Source of the DNA: SZUA-309 sp965230005
Lineage (GTDB): Bacteria; Pseudomonadota; Gammaproteobacteria; Pseudomonadales; Azotimanducaceae
DNA: 64,000 bases
Assembly (NCBI GenBank): GCA_965230005.1
Contig: OZ245934.1
Span: 4,588,001 to 4,652,000 of the forward strand
Reading direction: 5' to 3'
In this document: one piece after another, positions 8,788 through 17,299 of the stretch
Numbering within the stretch: the stretch's first letter is position 1
How the letters are laid out: each line of letters begins with the position of its first letter
Program-made: the position numbers and the translations under genes
The notes under the pieces: generated by a model
What the model was told of the DNA's origin: nothing
Databases searched by the model: none
Seen by the model: the letters and a program-made list of their open reading frames with translations, nothing else

Positions 8788-10161
8788 TCAGAGGGTCTCG
8801 AGGTCGGTGACGCGGGTGAGAAGATAGTTGGCGCGGGCCAGCGTCTGCTGCCGCGCCACGTCGATGGCGAGGGCTTCGATCTTGCTGTCGAGCTCGGCAA
8901 TGCGGGCGCGGACGGCTTCGGCAAAATCACCGTCGGCGCTGTTGTAGGCCGCCAGAGAAGCTTCCGCCTGCTGGCCCATCTGCGGCAGGAGCCGCTCCTG
9001 ATAGAGCCGCTGCCGCTCCGTCAGACGAATGAGCTCCGCGCGCACGGTCTCCAGACGGCTGACCAGATCGCGCACGAGCAGCGTGCGGTCCGTGCGGGCC
9101 GCCGATTCCCGGGCGACGGCGGCGTTTACGGTGCGGTCCTGGCGATTACCCCGGAACAGGGGCAGATCGAAGGTGAGGCCGAGGGAGACGAGATCGTCCC
9201 GGGAGCGGCCCTCCGGGTCTTCCGCTCGATAGCCGTACTGGGCACGCAGGCCGAAGCCCGGCCGGTACTGCTGGCGGGCAAGGTCGACGCTGGTGGCAAC
9301 GGAATCGATGTGCCGGTCTACCGCGCGCACGGCGGGATGGCCGGCGATTCTGGCATAGAGGGCGTCGGGGGTAGGCCGGGTGACGAGGAGCTCACTCATG
9401 CGTGTTTCGTCGAGCGAGGGCGCCACAGCGACCACCGGCCGGGCTGCCGTACCCGGCGCCAGCTCGGCAAGCCGCTCCTGAGCAACCTCCTGATCCTGCT
9501 GCAGTCGCGTCAGGCGGTCATCCAGGCGGATGAGCTCCAGCTGGGCGCGGATCAGATCCTGCTGCCGCGCGCGCCCGGCGCCGGAGGTGTACTGGGCTTC
9601 GGCGGCATCCACCAGCTGTTCGAAGAGCGCCCGGTCACCCTCGATGAGCGAACGGCTGGCCTGGGCCAGATAGGCTTCGAGGTAGAGCTCGATCACCGTT
9701 GCTCTCAGGGCGGCGCGACGGTCGGCTCGGCGCATGGGTTCCATGGCGGCGAGGGTTTCCTTCTGCCGGCGCGACAGTGCCCGCGTTTTGCCCCGGGGAA
9801 ACTGCTGGCTCAAGCCCACGGCAAGCTGCGTCATGTTTTCCTGGCCGATGTCGAAGCTCTGCGCCGGCAGGTTCAGCGCCAGCAGGCTGAGTTCCGGATC
9901 CGGCAGGGCCCCGGCCGCTACTGCCTCTTCCCGGAGCGCCGTTTCCAGCTCGCGACTGCCGCCGAGCCAGGGGTCGGCATCCAGCGCCAGGGCCACGGCG
10001 TGCTCGAGGCTCAGCGTTTCGTTGCCATAGGCGACGTGCCCGCAAAAGAACAGGCTTCCGGCCAGGCTGATCAGAACCGCCAGGCGCGCGAGCAGGTTTG
10101 GTGAACCATTGTGTCTTCCGGTTCTTTTTCCGGTCTTTTCTCTGGTCTCTTTTCCAGTCAT
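8788..10161 (-). CDS. cusC: CusC/TolC-family outer-membrane efflux channel
   Basis: Outer-membrane factor (457 aa) for the copper pump. After a basic N-terminus and hydrophobic signal segment (LLARLAVLISLAGSLFF) it shows the two-fold repeated, long-helical architecture of TolC-type proteins, rich in Ala, Leu, Arg and Glu, starting with LSLEHAVALALDADPWL. I see no standard lipobox, so it is probably not lipidated as E. coli CusC is. The symbol follows gene context: the protein is more divergent than cusA and cusB. It is followed 12 bp later by cusB. The first 15 residues are very polar, so the real start could be somewhat internal. Confidence 0.85.
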   Translation of the reverse strand: MTGKETREKTGKRTGRHNGSPNLLARLAVLISLAGSLFFCGHVAYGNETLSLEHAVALALDADPWLGGSRELETALREEAVAAGALPDPELSLLALNLPAQSFDIGQENMTQLAVGLSQQFPRGKTRALSRRQKETLAAMEPMRRADRRAALRATVIELYLEAYLAQASRSLIEGDRALFEQLVDAAEAQYTSGAGRARQQDLIRAQLELIRLDDRLTRLQQDQEVAQERLAELAPGTAARPVVAVAPSLDETRMSELLVTRPTPDALYARIAGHPAVRAVDRHIDSVATSVDLARQQYRPGFGLRAQYGYRAEDPEGRSRDDLVSLGLTFDLPLFRGNRQDRTVNAAVARESAARTDRTLLVRDLVSRLETVRAELIRLTERQRLYQERLLPQMGQQAEASLAAYNSADGDFAEAVRARIAELDSKIEALAIDVARQQTLARANYLLTRVTDLETL

Positions 10162-10271
10162 GAGGGGCCATCTCCAGTGGCAACGCCGATCCGCTTCGCA
10201 CGAACACCGGCGCGCTTTCTGGCCAGTCAGTGCGGTAACTTGTTAGCTCGAGGGTGGCTCGAGGAGCAGAG

Positions 10272-10682
10272 TCAGGAGATGGGCGGTCGGTAGATGACGG
10301 AAGCGGGGGTAGGGTAGTGCTGCAGGCTATCGAGGAGCCGCAGACGGGTTTCCCGGCGTGGGTCTGCTTTCAGCAGCATTCCGGCGGCGACAGCCGCACT
10401 GCCAGCGGTGGCGACACACACGGTCGCGCAACGGCTGGCGGCCATGGATTCGCAGCAGTCGTGCGGTATGCCGGCTTCCTGATTGGCAGATGCGTCGCTC
10501 ATGCCGTGATGGTCATGCGCTGAGGCTTCGGCGTGGGCAGCGTGGTGCGCATGGCCGGTGGCCTCGAGGCTGGACGGGTCAACCGTGACATCGGACCCGC
10601 AGGGCATGGGCGCGGCCACAGACACGGCCGCCTGGACCAGAAGGCCCAGGACGACGGCGGACATGACGACAATGCGCTTCAC
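10272..10682 (-). CDS. His/Cys-rich periplasmic metal-binding protein, first gene of the cus block
   Basis: A 136-residue protein with a clear signal peptide (MKRIVVMSAVVLGLLVQAA, cleavage near VAA-AP). The mature part has a histidine cluster (HAHHAAHAEASAHDHHGM) and a cysteine group (HDCCESMAASRCATVC), typical of small periplasmic copper-binding proteins encoded with copper pumps (CopL/DUF2946-like), though I cannot name the exact family. It is the first gene of the minus-strand copper block, 110 bp ahead of cusC, and probably buffers periplasmic copper or delivers it to CusB/CusA. I found no clear CueR box in the 130 bases upstream, so the control of this promoter is open. Confidence 0.75.
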   Translation of the reverse strand: MKRIVVMSAVVLGLLVQAAVSVAAPMPCGSDVTVDPSSLEATGHAHHAAHAEASAHDHHGMSDASANQEAGIPHDCCESMAASRCATVCVATAGSAAVAAGMLLKADPRRETRLRLLDSLQHYPTPASVIYRPPIS

Positions 10683-10868
10683 GGTTTGCGGCGGTTGCTC
10701 AAGAAAATCAGCTTTTTAGAGTAGCACGGGAGAGGGGTGGTTCCCTGATCAGCCGCTCGTTTTGAGAGCTGCACCCCGGTATGAGGCGCTCCGGGCGGCG
10801 ATCATCGGTTACCGGTGCATCCATACGTCAATCAGCGGATGCACGCTCGCATACGGATCTGCGCGGCC

Positions 10869-12503
10869 ATGCCCCGAACTCTGCGTTACATCGCCTATTC
10901 AGCCCTCGCCTTCACGGGCCTGGCGCTGGCTGTGATTGTGTTCGGTCCGCAGGAAGGTCTCGAGACGCTGGCCGGCGGCCTGCTTGCCTACTTCGCACTG
11001 CTTTATCACATCCTCGTCGGCCTCATCTTTTTCGCCTACTGGCTGAGCACCCGCAAAGTCACGGCGGGTTTCGCGGCCATGAGCGCTTACCTGCTGGTGA
11101 TCTACGGCATCGGGCTCTACCAGTTCATCCTCATCAACGACCTCGATTCGGAAGCACGTGACTTTCTCGACGCCCGGGCCGATCCGCTGGGCTATCGGCT
11201 TCGGGAGCTCGGTCGGGAACTGCACTTTCAGTTCCTCCGCGAGCAGCCTGTGGACCAGGAAGGGCGCCATGAATGGCTGCGCCTGGCGCGGGAAGCGGAG
11301 GATGTGAACGAGGAAGGCGAGCAGGGCATGCCGGCGCTCTGGTACGCGGCCGCCATGGGTGATCTCGAGATGGTGGAGGCCCTGCTCGAGCGCGGCGCCA
11401 TCGTCGATGACCCGAATCTTTTCTATAAATCGCCGCTGGCAGCGGCCGTCGACAATGGCCATCTAAATGTGGTCCTGCGCCTTGCCGACGCTGGTGCCGA
11501 CATCAACGCGGGCGAAAACCGCGACAGACCCTCCCTGACCGTAGCAGTTCTGAATGACGACATGGTCATGGTCGAGACGCTGCTGGCCCGCGGTGCCGAT
11601 CCCGACCTCGGTCGCCCCACCCCGTTCTCCCTGGCCGTCCGCCGTGGTGATGCAGCGCTCGTAGGCATGCTCCTCGACGCGGGTGCAACACCGGTGCTCG
11701 ATTCTGCAGAGCTCCCCGTGCGACTCGCCATAGAAGAGGAGAACGACGAACTCCTCGCCGTGCTCCTCGAGAAGACCGACGGTTTCGAGGCCCGCCTCGA
11801 AGGGCGCGATCCGATCCTGTTCAGTCTGTTCTTCGACTGCAACCTGGACGATTTCGTCCGCTTCCTCGAGCTCGGCGCAGATCCGAATGTGCTGTCGAAC
11901 AAAGGCCAGCCGCTCTTCATCAGTCTTATTTACGCGAATTCCCGCAAGTGCGACTTCGAACCCGTGCGCGCGGCCATGGCGAAGGCGCTCATCGACGCCG
12001 GCGCCGACCTTGATGTCACGAGCACCACCGGCGATCGGTTGGCCCCCTTTGCGCTCTGGAAAGGCAAGGATGAGGTGGCGCGATTACTCGTGGCGGCCGA
12101 TGCGGATCTCTCCGGTGAGGTCGTAAAGAAGGATTTCCTCATGCTGGCCGCCGGTCGCGGTCTCGAAGATCTGGTGCGTGCGGCCCTGAAGCGCGGCTTC
12201 GATCCCAACTACCACTCCCAAGGTATGAATGGCTCGAACGCGCTCGTGCAGGCGGCTAGCGGCAGCCATCGGGACGTGCTTGAGATGCTCATTGATGCCG
12301 GCGGTCGTCCGTCGGCCGAGCTCACCGATCTGCGCAATCTCTATCGGGAGGCGGCGAAGGATCCCGGGACGCTCGCGCTGCTGCTCGAGCGGTTCCCGGT
12401 CACGGCGTTCAACGAGGATCAGCGCAAACGCATGCGCTGGGGTGTGAACAGCACGAAGAACGAAGCCTCGAATGATCTGCTCGAGGCTTATCTCAAAGGC
12501 TAA
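10869..12503 (+). CDS. Membrane-anchored ankyrin-repeat protein
   Basis: The frame is open from 10815; the ATG at 10869 (MPRTLRYIAYSALAF) gives a more natural start immediately before the first helix. Three hydrophobic helices occupy roughly residues 5-110, followed by a soluble region of tandem ankyrin repeats recognisable from repeated units such as GDLEMVEALLERGAIVDD, GHLNVVLRLADAGADIN and DDMVMVETLLARGADPD. Ankyrin repeats mediate protein binding; no catalytic domain is visible. The stop codon overlaps that of the convergent P450 gene. The gene is divergent from the copper block, but nothing shows a functional link. Confidence 0.8.
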   Translation: MPRTLRYIAYSALAFTGLALAVIVFGPQEGLETLAGGLLAYFALLYHILVGLIFFAYWLSTRKVTAGFAAMSAYLLVIYGIGLYQFILINDLDSEARDFLDARADPLGYRLRELGRELHFQFLREQPVDQEGRHEWLRLAREAEDVNEEGEQGMPALWYAAAMGDLEMVEALLERGAIVDDPNLFYKSPLAAAVDNGHLNVVLRLADAGADINAGENRDRPSLTVAVLNDDMVMVETLLARGADPDLGRPTPFSLAVRRGDAALVGMLLDAGATPVLDSAELPVRLAIEEENDELLAVLLEKTDGFEARLEGRDPILFSLFFDCNLDDFVRFLELGADPNVLSNKGQPLFISLIYANSRKCDFEPVRAAMAKALIDAGADLDVTSTTGDRLAPFALWKGKDEVARLLVAADADLSGEVVKKDFLMLAAGRGLEDLVRAALKRGFDPNYHSQGMNGSNALVQAASGSHRDVLEMLIDAGGRPSAELTDLRNLYREAAKDPGTLALLLERFPVTAFNEDQRKRMRWGVNSTKNEASNDLLEAYLKG

Positions 12504-13786
12504 CGGCGGGTCAGCTTCACCGGCATGCTGCGGATGCCGCGGATGAAGTTCGATTTCAGTCGCGTTTCCTGACCTGTTACCTCGATGCGCTCGAAGCGCG
12601 CCATGATCTCTTCCCAGAGCACGCGCAGCTGCATCTCCGCCAGGCGGTTGCCCATGCAGCGGTGGATGCCGAAGCCGAAGGAGACGTGTTTGCGTGCGTC
12701 CGGTCGGTCGATGATGAGCCTGTCGGCGTCCGGATGCGCGGTCTCATCGCGGTTGCCGGAGATGTACCAGAGCACCACTTTCTCCCCGGCCTTCATCTGC
12801 CTGCCTTCGTACTCGTAGTCTTCCTTGAGCGTTCGGCGCATGTGCAGAACGGGCGTCTGCCAGCGGATGATCTCGGAGACCATGTTCGGGATCAGGCTCG
12901 TGTCGGCCCGAAGCTTGTCGTATTCCTCGGGGAACTGATTAAGCGCCAGCACCCCGCCGGAGATGGAGTTCCGCGTGGTGTCGTTGCCGCCAACGATGAG
13001 CAGCATGATGTTGCCGAGGAACTCCATGGGCCGCTCGATCATGGTCCTCGTCTCATCCCCGTGCGCGAGCATGGTGATGAGATCGTTCCTGCCTTCCGGA
13101 TCGGCGGCAGCCCGCTCAGCCCAGAGGCCCATGAAAGTGGTGGCGAGATCCTGGAGCCCGGCCTGCACCTCTTCCGCGCTGAAGCCTTCGTCCATGCCGG
13201 TGGTTTCCGGCGAGCCGATGGAGATGTCTGACCAGTAGGTGAGCTTGCGCCGGTCTTCGAAGGGAAAGTCGAAGAGCGTGGCGAGCATGCGCGTAGTGAG
13301 CTCGATGGAGACCCGATCAACCCAGTCGAAGGCTTCGCCGTCGGCCGGGAGGCTGTCGAGGATGTCTGCGGCGTGGCCGCGGATCACGGGCTCGAGGAGC
13401 ATGAGATTCCGGGGCGCCACCACACCCTGCACGGTCTTCCGCTGCTGCTCGTGCTTCGGCGGATCCATGGCGATGAAGTTCTCGATGTACTGATCGTTCG
13501 GGCTGTCGCCGATGGCGATGGTCGGGAAGGAAGAGAACACCTCATGGTGGCTCTCCACATGGACGATGTCCTGATGGCGCGTCACGGACCAGTAGGGACC
13601 GAAGGGGCTATCCGGTGTGTAGTGCACGGGGTCTTCGTTACGGAGGCGTTCGAAATAGGGGCGCCAGGCATCCTGCTGATAGAGGCGCGAGTCGCTCACA
13701 TCGAGCGTCTCCAGCGGCGTTGTCCAGGGATCGGGGAGCGGCCCCGTGGGCAGAATACTCGCGCGGTCTGCGAATGATTCGGACAT
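12500..13786 (-). CDS. Cytochrome P450
   Basis: Soluble bacterial P450 monooxygenase (428 aa). The heme-ligand motif FGFGIHRCMGNRLAE places the axial cysteine near residue 377. The I-helix has GGNDTTRN, the K-helix has the EIIR charge pair, and the sequence MRRTLKEDYEYEG before it is typical of CYP153/CYP124/CYP125-like enzymes that hydroxylate alkyl chains, terpenes or sterol side chains. The frame is open to 14119, but the ATG at 13786 is preceded by a GGAGAG ribosome site and starts at the expected family length. It is divergent from an HsaA-like flavin monooxygenase, which fits terpenoid or steroid catabolism. The substrate is not determinable here. Confidence 0.93.
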   Translation of the reverse strand: MSESFADRASILPTGPLPDPWTTPLETLDVSDSRLYQQDAWRPYFERLRNEDPVHYTPDSPFGPYWSVTRHQDIVHVESHHEVFSSFPTIAIGDSPNDQYIENFIAMDPPKHEQQRKTVQGVVAPRNLMLLEPVIRGHAADILDSLPADGEAFDWVDRVSIELTTRMLATLFDFPFEDRRKLTYWSDISIGSPETTGMDEGFSAEEVQAGLQDLATTFMGLWAERAAADPEGRNDLITMLAHGDETRTMIERPMEFLGNIMLLIVGGNDTTRNSISGGVLALNQFPEEYDKLRADTSLIPNMVSEIIRWQTPVLHMRRTLKEDYEYEGRQMKAGEKVVLWYISGNRDETAHPDADRLIIDRPDARKHVSFGFGIHRCMGNRLAEMQLRVLWEEIMARFERIEVTGQETRLKSNFIRGIRSMPVKLTRR

Positions 13787-13922
13787 TGCTGGCTCTCTCC
13801 TGGATACAACGAACGACAGAAGATGGCATCCGTCGCTGGGAGACTCAAGTCGGACTGGGTTCCCGCATTGATTCGGGTCAAACTGAAGCTCGGCAGAGGC
13901 AGACAGGCGTGGGGAGTAAAGG

Positions 13923-15158
13923 GTGAGTGAAGCTACAGAGATAACCTTTGTGGACGCGTCAGCGCACGCGCGCCGGAAGATGCGGCAGGCACCGGCTGTC
14001 TCGGAGGCGGAGCTCATCGAACGCGTCCGGGCGGTGGCGCCTTTCGTGGCTGAGCATGCGCGACAGGCTGAGCAGGAGCGCAAGCCCGTGGACGCCGTCA
14101 TGGACGTCCTTGAAGACACGGGCCTCTATCACTGGTTTGTACCCAAGGCCTATGGCGGCTATGAGTTTTCCCTCGACGGCTTCATGGAGATCGGCCTGAT
14201 TCTCGGCGAAGCCTGCGTGTCCACAGCCTGGGTGACCACCTTCTGCATGGAACACAACTGGCTGCTTGCGCTCTATGGCAAGGAAGCCCAGGACGACCTC
14301 TTCGGCAGCCAGCCCTACATCATCGCCCCGGGGGCGCTTTCCCCAAACGGCCATGCCGAACCGGTGGTTGGCGGCTACAAACTCTCCGGCCGCTGGCAGT
14401 GGGGTACCGGGGTGATGCACGCGGATTGGGTGATGCTGGGGGCGGTGACGCAGAACGACGAAGGCAAACCCATGCTGGTGATGGCGCTCGCACCGCGCGA
14501 TGAAGTTCAGGTGCTCGATACCTGGAACACGGCCGGCATGCTCGGGACCGGCAGCAACGATATTGCCGCGAAAGACCTCTTCATACCTGCGCATCGCGCC
14601 CAGAACCTCGCGTGGTTTGCTGATGGCACGAGCCCCGGCAGCAAACTCCACGATTCCCCGATCTATTCGATGCCCATGCTCCCGGTGCTGGGGCTTACTG
14701 CAGCTGCGCCGCTCGTGGGCGGTGCCCGACGAGCTGTCGCACTCTTTGAGGAGCGTCTTAAGGAACGCTTCGTTTACGGCACGGGTACGAAGCAGGGCGA
14801 ACGGGCGGCGGCACACATCCGCGTTGGTGAACTGAACGATCGCGTCGAGAGTCTGACCGCGACGCTTAAGGCCACAGCCGCGGAAGTCACGGCCTGGGGC
14901 GAACGGCGTGAAGCCTGCCCGGTGCCGGAGCGGGCCCGGCTGCGCACGCGTATTGCCGGGATCGGCGAGGAAGCGCGGCGCATTGCTCAGGACGTGGTTG
15001 CCGCGGGTGGTGCCAGCGCCCAGTTTCTCGATAACCCGCTGCAGCGCATTCTTCGTGATCTGCAGACGGCCTCCTGTCACACGGTCTTTGATCGGGAACT
15101 GGTGGCGGAACAGTACGGGCGCCTGCGCCTCGGGCTCGAGCCGAACGCACCGGTTTAG
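13923..15158 (+). CDS. Acyl-CoA dehydrogenase-fold flavin monooxygenase (HsaA-like)
   Basis: A 411-residue protein starting with GTG. It has the acyl-CoA dehydrogenase fold as used by two-component flavin-dependent hydroxylases (HsaA, HpaH type): N-terminal helical domain, central beta domain with YKLSGRWQWGTGVMHADWVMLGA and AGMLGTGSNDI, then a C-terminal four-helix domain with VAAGGASAQFLDNPLQRILRDLQTASCH. The last stretch is typical of group D flavin monooxygenases rather than true dehydrogenases, whose catalytic glutamate is not apparent. It would need a flavin reductase, which is not next to it. The gene is divergent from the P450 (137 bp apart), suggesting a shared catabolic role. Confidence 0.85.
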   Translation: MSEATEITFVDASAHARRKMRQAPAVSEAELIERVRAVAPFVAEHARQAEQERKPVDAVMDVLEDTGLYHWFVPKAYGGYEFSLDGFMEIGLILGEACVSTAWVTTFCMEHNWLLALYGKEAQDDLFGSQPYIIAPGALSPNGHAEPVVGGYKLSGRWQWGTGVMHADWVMLGAVTQNDEGKPMLVMALAPRDEVQVLDTWNTAGMLGTGSNDIAAKDLFIPAHRAQNLAWFADGTSPGSKLHDSPIYSMPMLPVLGLTAAAPLVGGARRAVALFEERLKERFVYGTGTKQGERAAAHIRVGELNDRVESLTATLKATAAEVTAWGERREACPVPERARLRTRIAGIGEEARRIAQDVVAAGGASAQFLDNPLQRILRDLQTASCHTVFDRELVAEQYGRLRLGLEPNAPV

Positions 15159-15197
15159 GGCGCGACTTGCTGTTGGCTTCGCGCCGCTGTGGTTTTT

Positions 15198-15297
15198 CAG
15201 TCAGGCGTGTTATGACACTGTGGGTATTCACTCAGGCGTATTTTTCACACCCGTGTGTTTTTTCCTGAGCGTGCTTTTTTCACGCCCACGTGTTGTC
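15198..15297 (+). repeat. Imperfect tandem repeat with small hairpins downstream of the flavin monooxygenase
   Basis: Three degenerate units of about 32 bases follow one another, each beginning with a form of TCAGGCGT or CTGAGCGT and ending in a G/T-rich tract. The second and third units are closest to each other (both contain TTTTTCAC, then CCC, then GTGTG or ACGTG). The second unit contains CACACCCGTGTG followed by TTTTTT, which could act as a weak terminator for the upstream gene. No coding potential is seen across 15159-15387. Confidence 0.45.
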
Positions 15298-15387
15298 TCT
15301 CTCCCCAGACTTTGCGTAAGGTTCGCCTCGGCGAGGGGAACCGCCGCGTCGCTAAGACGCTATCGTGAACAAGGATAGAGAGGACTC

Positions 15388-15993
15388 ATGAACCCAATCG
15401 CCCGACTGACCGCAGCGAGCGCGCTTGCTGCTGCTGCCATTCTCCCGAGCACCCAGGCCCTGGCCGACATCGAAGCGCCGTCCGGCACTTACGTACTGGA
15501 AGACACCCACGCCTACATCACCATCAGCTATTCGCACCTTGGCTTCTCCACGCCGCACGTCGGCTTCAACAGCTTCGACGTCACCCTCGACTTCGATGCC
15601 GCGGCACCTGAGAACAGCAGCCTGAATGTGGTGGTGGACGCAACGAGCGTCGACAGCCGAGTGGCCGACTTCGATGACCACCTGAATGGCGAAGACTTTT
15701 TCCAGACAGACCAGTATCCGGAGATCACCTTCACCTCGACGAAGATCGAGATGACCGGTCCGGATACGGCGATGATCACCGGCGACCTGACGATCAAGGA
15801 TCAGACGCATCCGGTCACCCTCGATGCAAAGCTGAATAAAGCCGGCATGCACCCGATGCTGAAAACCACCGTCATGGGCTTCAACGCCAGCGCAACCCTC
15901 AACCGCTCCCAGTGGGGCCTCGGCTACGCCGTACCCATGGTCGGTGACGAGGTCGATCTCGAGATCACGGTGGAGATGATGCCGAAGGGCTGA
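15388..15993 (+). CDS. YceI-family periplasmic lipid-binding protein
   Basis: A 201-residue secreted protein with an N-terminal signal peptide (LTAASALAAAAILPSTQALA, cleavage before DIEAP). The mature part is a YceI lipocalin-like barrel: YVLEDTHAYITISYSHLGFS at the start, DFDDHLNGEDFFQTDQYPEITFTST in the middle and a WGLGYAVPMVGDEVDLEI end. YceI proteins bind polyprenyl or other long-chain lipids. It lies 33 bp upstream of a cytochrome b561-YceI fusion gene, the common YceI/b561 pairing. AGGATAGAGAGG just upstream supplies the ribosome site. Confidence 0.92.
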   Translation: MNPIARLTAASALAAAAILPSTQALADIEAPSGTYVLEDTHAYITISYSHLGFSTPHVGFNSFDVTLDFDAAAPENSSLNVVVDATSVDSRVADFDDHLNGEDFFQTDQYPEITFTSTKIEMTGPDTAMITGDLTIKDQTHPVTLDAKLNKAGMHPMLKTTVMGFNASATLNRSQWGLGYAVPMVGDEVDLEITVEMMPKG

Positions 15994-16026
15994 TTCCCGC
16001 TTCGATCTAACTCCGATCTAAAGAGG

Positions 16027-17292
16027 ATGACCGCAACGCAGACGATGACCGGCTACGGCCTGGCAGCCCGCTGGCTGCACTGGCTCGTGGCCGGGCTCAT
16101 CGTGCTGCAGTACGTGCTGGCCGAACTCGCCGATGAGGCGGGCGAGGGCGGCGAACTGTTGCGCCAGCTCGCGCTGCTCGCGAATCACAAGTCCGTGGGT
16201 ATGACGATCCTGGCGCTGGCGCTCGTGCGCCTTGGCTGGCGGTTCGGCCATGCGCCGCCGCTTCTACCGGAGCATACGGCCCCCTGGCAGGCGCTTACCG
16301 CCAAAGGTGCCCACTGGCTTCTCTACGGCCTGCTCCTCGCACTGCCGCTATCCGGCTGGCTCATGTCTTCTGCATCGGCGTACTCCGTGAGCTGGTTCAG
16401 TCTCTTCACCTTTCCCGATCTCGTGGCCGCGGACGAAGGGCTCAAAGAAACGCTCGTGGTCGTGCACGAGTTTCTGGCAAAGGCATTGTTCATTGTCGCG
16501 CTCGCGCACATCGGTGCTGCCCTCTATCACCACGTCCGTCTGAAAGACGATGTCCTGCGCGGCATGGCGAATACCGCCGCTATTGGTGTGAGTGTGCTTG
16601 TGGTCGCGGTGGGCATTGGCTGGCTGGGGACTTTGAGTTCCGCTCCGGAAGAGGCGTTGGCAGCAGCACCGGAAGCGGAAGACGCTGCGGTGGTTAGAGA
16701 GGGTGGCGCCGGTTCGGACGCGGCGCCTGCCACGCCAGCAGCGGCGGAAACACCCCGGGCGGCTCGGAGTGACGCCGACGCCGATGCCGCAGTTCGTGCA
16801 TCCACCCTGCCACTCTGGAACATCGATCCAGACGCTAGTGAAATTGTCTTCGTCGGTGAACAGGCGGGTGCTGCCTTCGAGGGGCGATTCAGCGAATGGT
16901 CCGCAGAGATTCGCTTCGATGCCGAAAACCTCGCCGAAAGCAGTGCCGACGTGACGATCACGCTGGCCTCCGTCTTCACGGACGACTCGGAGCGGGATTC
17001 GCAGCTCCTCGGCGACGAATGGTTCGGCGACGGTAATGCCATCTTCCGCGCGAGCGAGTTCTCAGTGCTCGAGGACGGCTCCTTCGCCGCGACGAACGCC
17101 ACCCTCGACTTCGGCGGTGAGGCCTACCCGGTCGAGTTCAACTTTGCTTTAGCTGAGACCGAAAGAGGCCTGCGCCTGGAGGGCTCCGCGCGCCTCGATC
17201 GCCTCGCCATCAACGTCGGCACCGGCGAATGGCGCGACACTACGTGGGTGGGGCAGTACGTGGATGTCCGGGTGACGGTCGTTGCGGACTGA
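16027..17292 (+). CDS. Cytochrome b561 fused to a YceI domain
   Basis: A 421-residue membrane protein. Residues 1-190 form a four-helix cytochrome b561 with the heme-ligand histidines in ARWLHWLVAG, LANHKSVGM and the C-terminal LAHIGAALYHHVRL. A fifth hydrophobic segment follows (about 190-210). An Ala/Glu/Asp-rich linker (about 210-262) leads into a complete YceI domain (WNIDPDASEIVFVGEQAG to WVGQYVDVRVTVV) that would lie in the periplasm. The fusion joins membrane electron transfer directly to a lipid- or quinone-binding barrel. It is probably co-transcribed with the separate YceI gene just upstream. The electron acceptor is unknown. Confidence 0.9.
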   Translation: MTATQTMTGYGLAARWLHWLVAGLIVLQYVLAELADEAGEGGELLRQLALLANHKSVGMTILALALVRLGWRFGHAPPLLPEHTAPWQALTAKGAHWLLYGLLLALPLSGWLMSSASAYSVSWFSLFTFPDLVAADEGLKETLVVVHEFLAKALFIVALAHIGAALYHHVRLKDDVLRGMANTAAIGVSVLVVAVGIGWLGTLSSAPEEALAAAPEAEDAAVVREGGAGSDAAPATPAAAETPRAARSDADADAAVRASTLPLWNIDPDASEIVFVGEQAGAAFEGRFSEWSAEIRFDAENLAESSADVTITLASVFTDDSERDSQLLGDEWFGDGNAIFRASEFSVLEDGSFAATNATLDFGGEAYPVEFNFALAETERGLRLEGSARLDRLAINVGTGEWRDTTWVGQYVDVRVTVVAD

Positions 17293-17299
17293 GGCCGCG

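Noticed and set aside
8365..10104. 579-codon plus-strand frame over cusC
   Set aside because: Antisense shadow; no start signal or domain, and it crosses the cusB/cusC boundary.
10683..10814. CueR box upstream of the first copper-block gene
   Set aside because: No palindrome of the ACCTTCC/GGAAGGT type and no 19-bp-spaced promoter could be found here.
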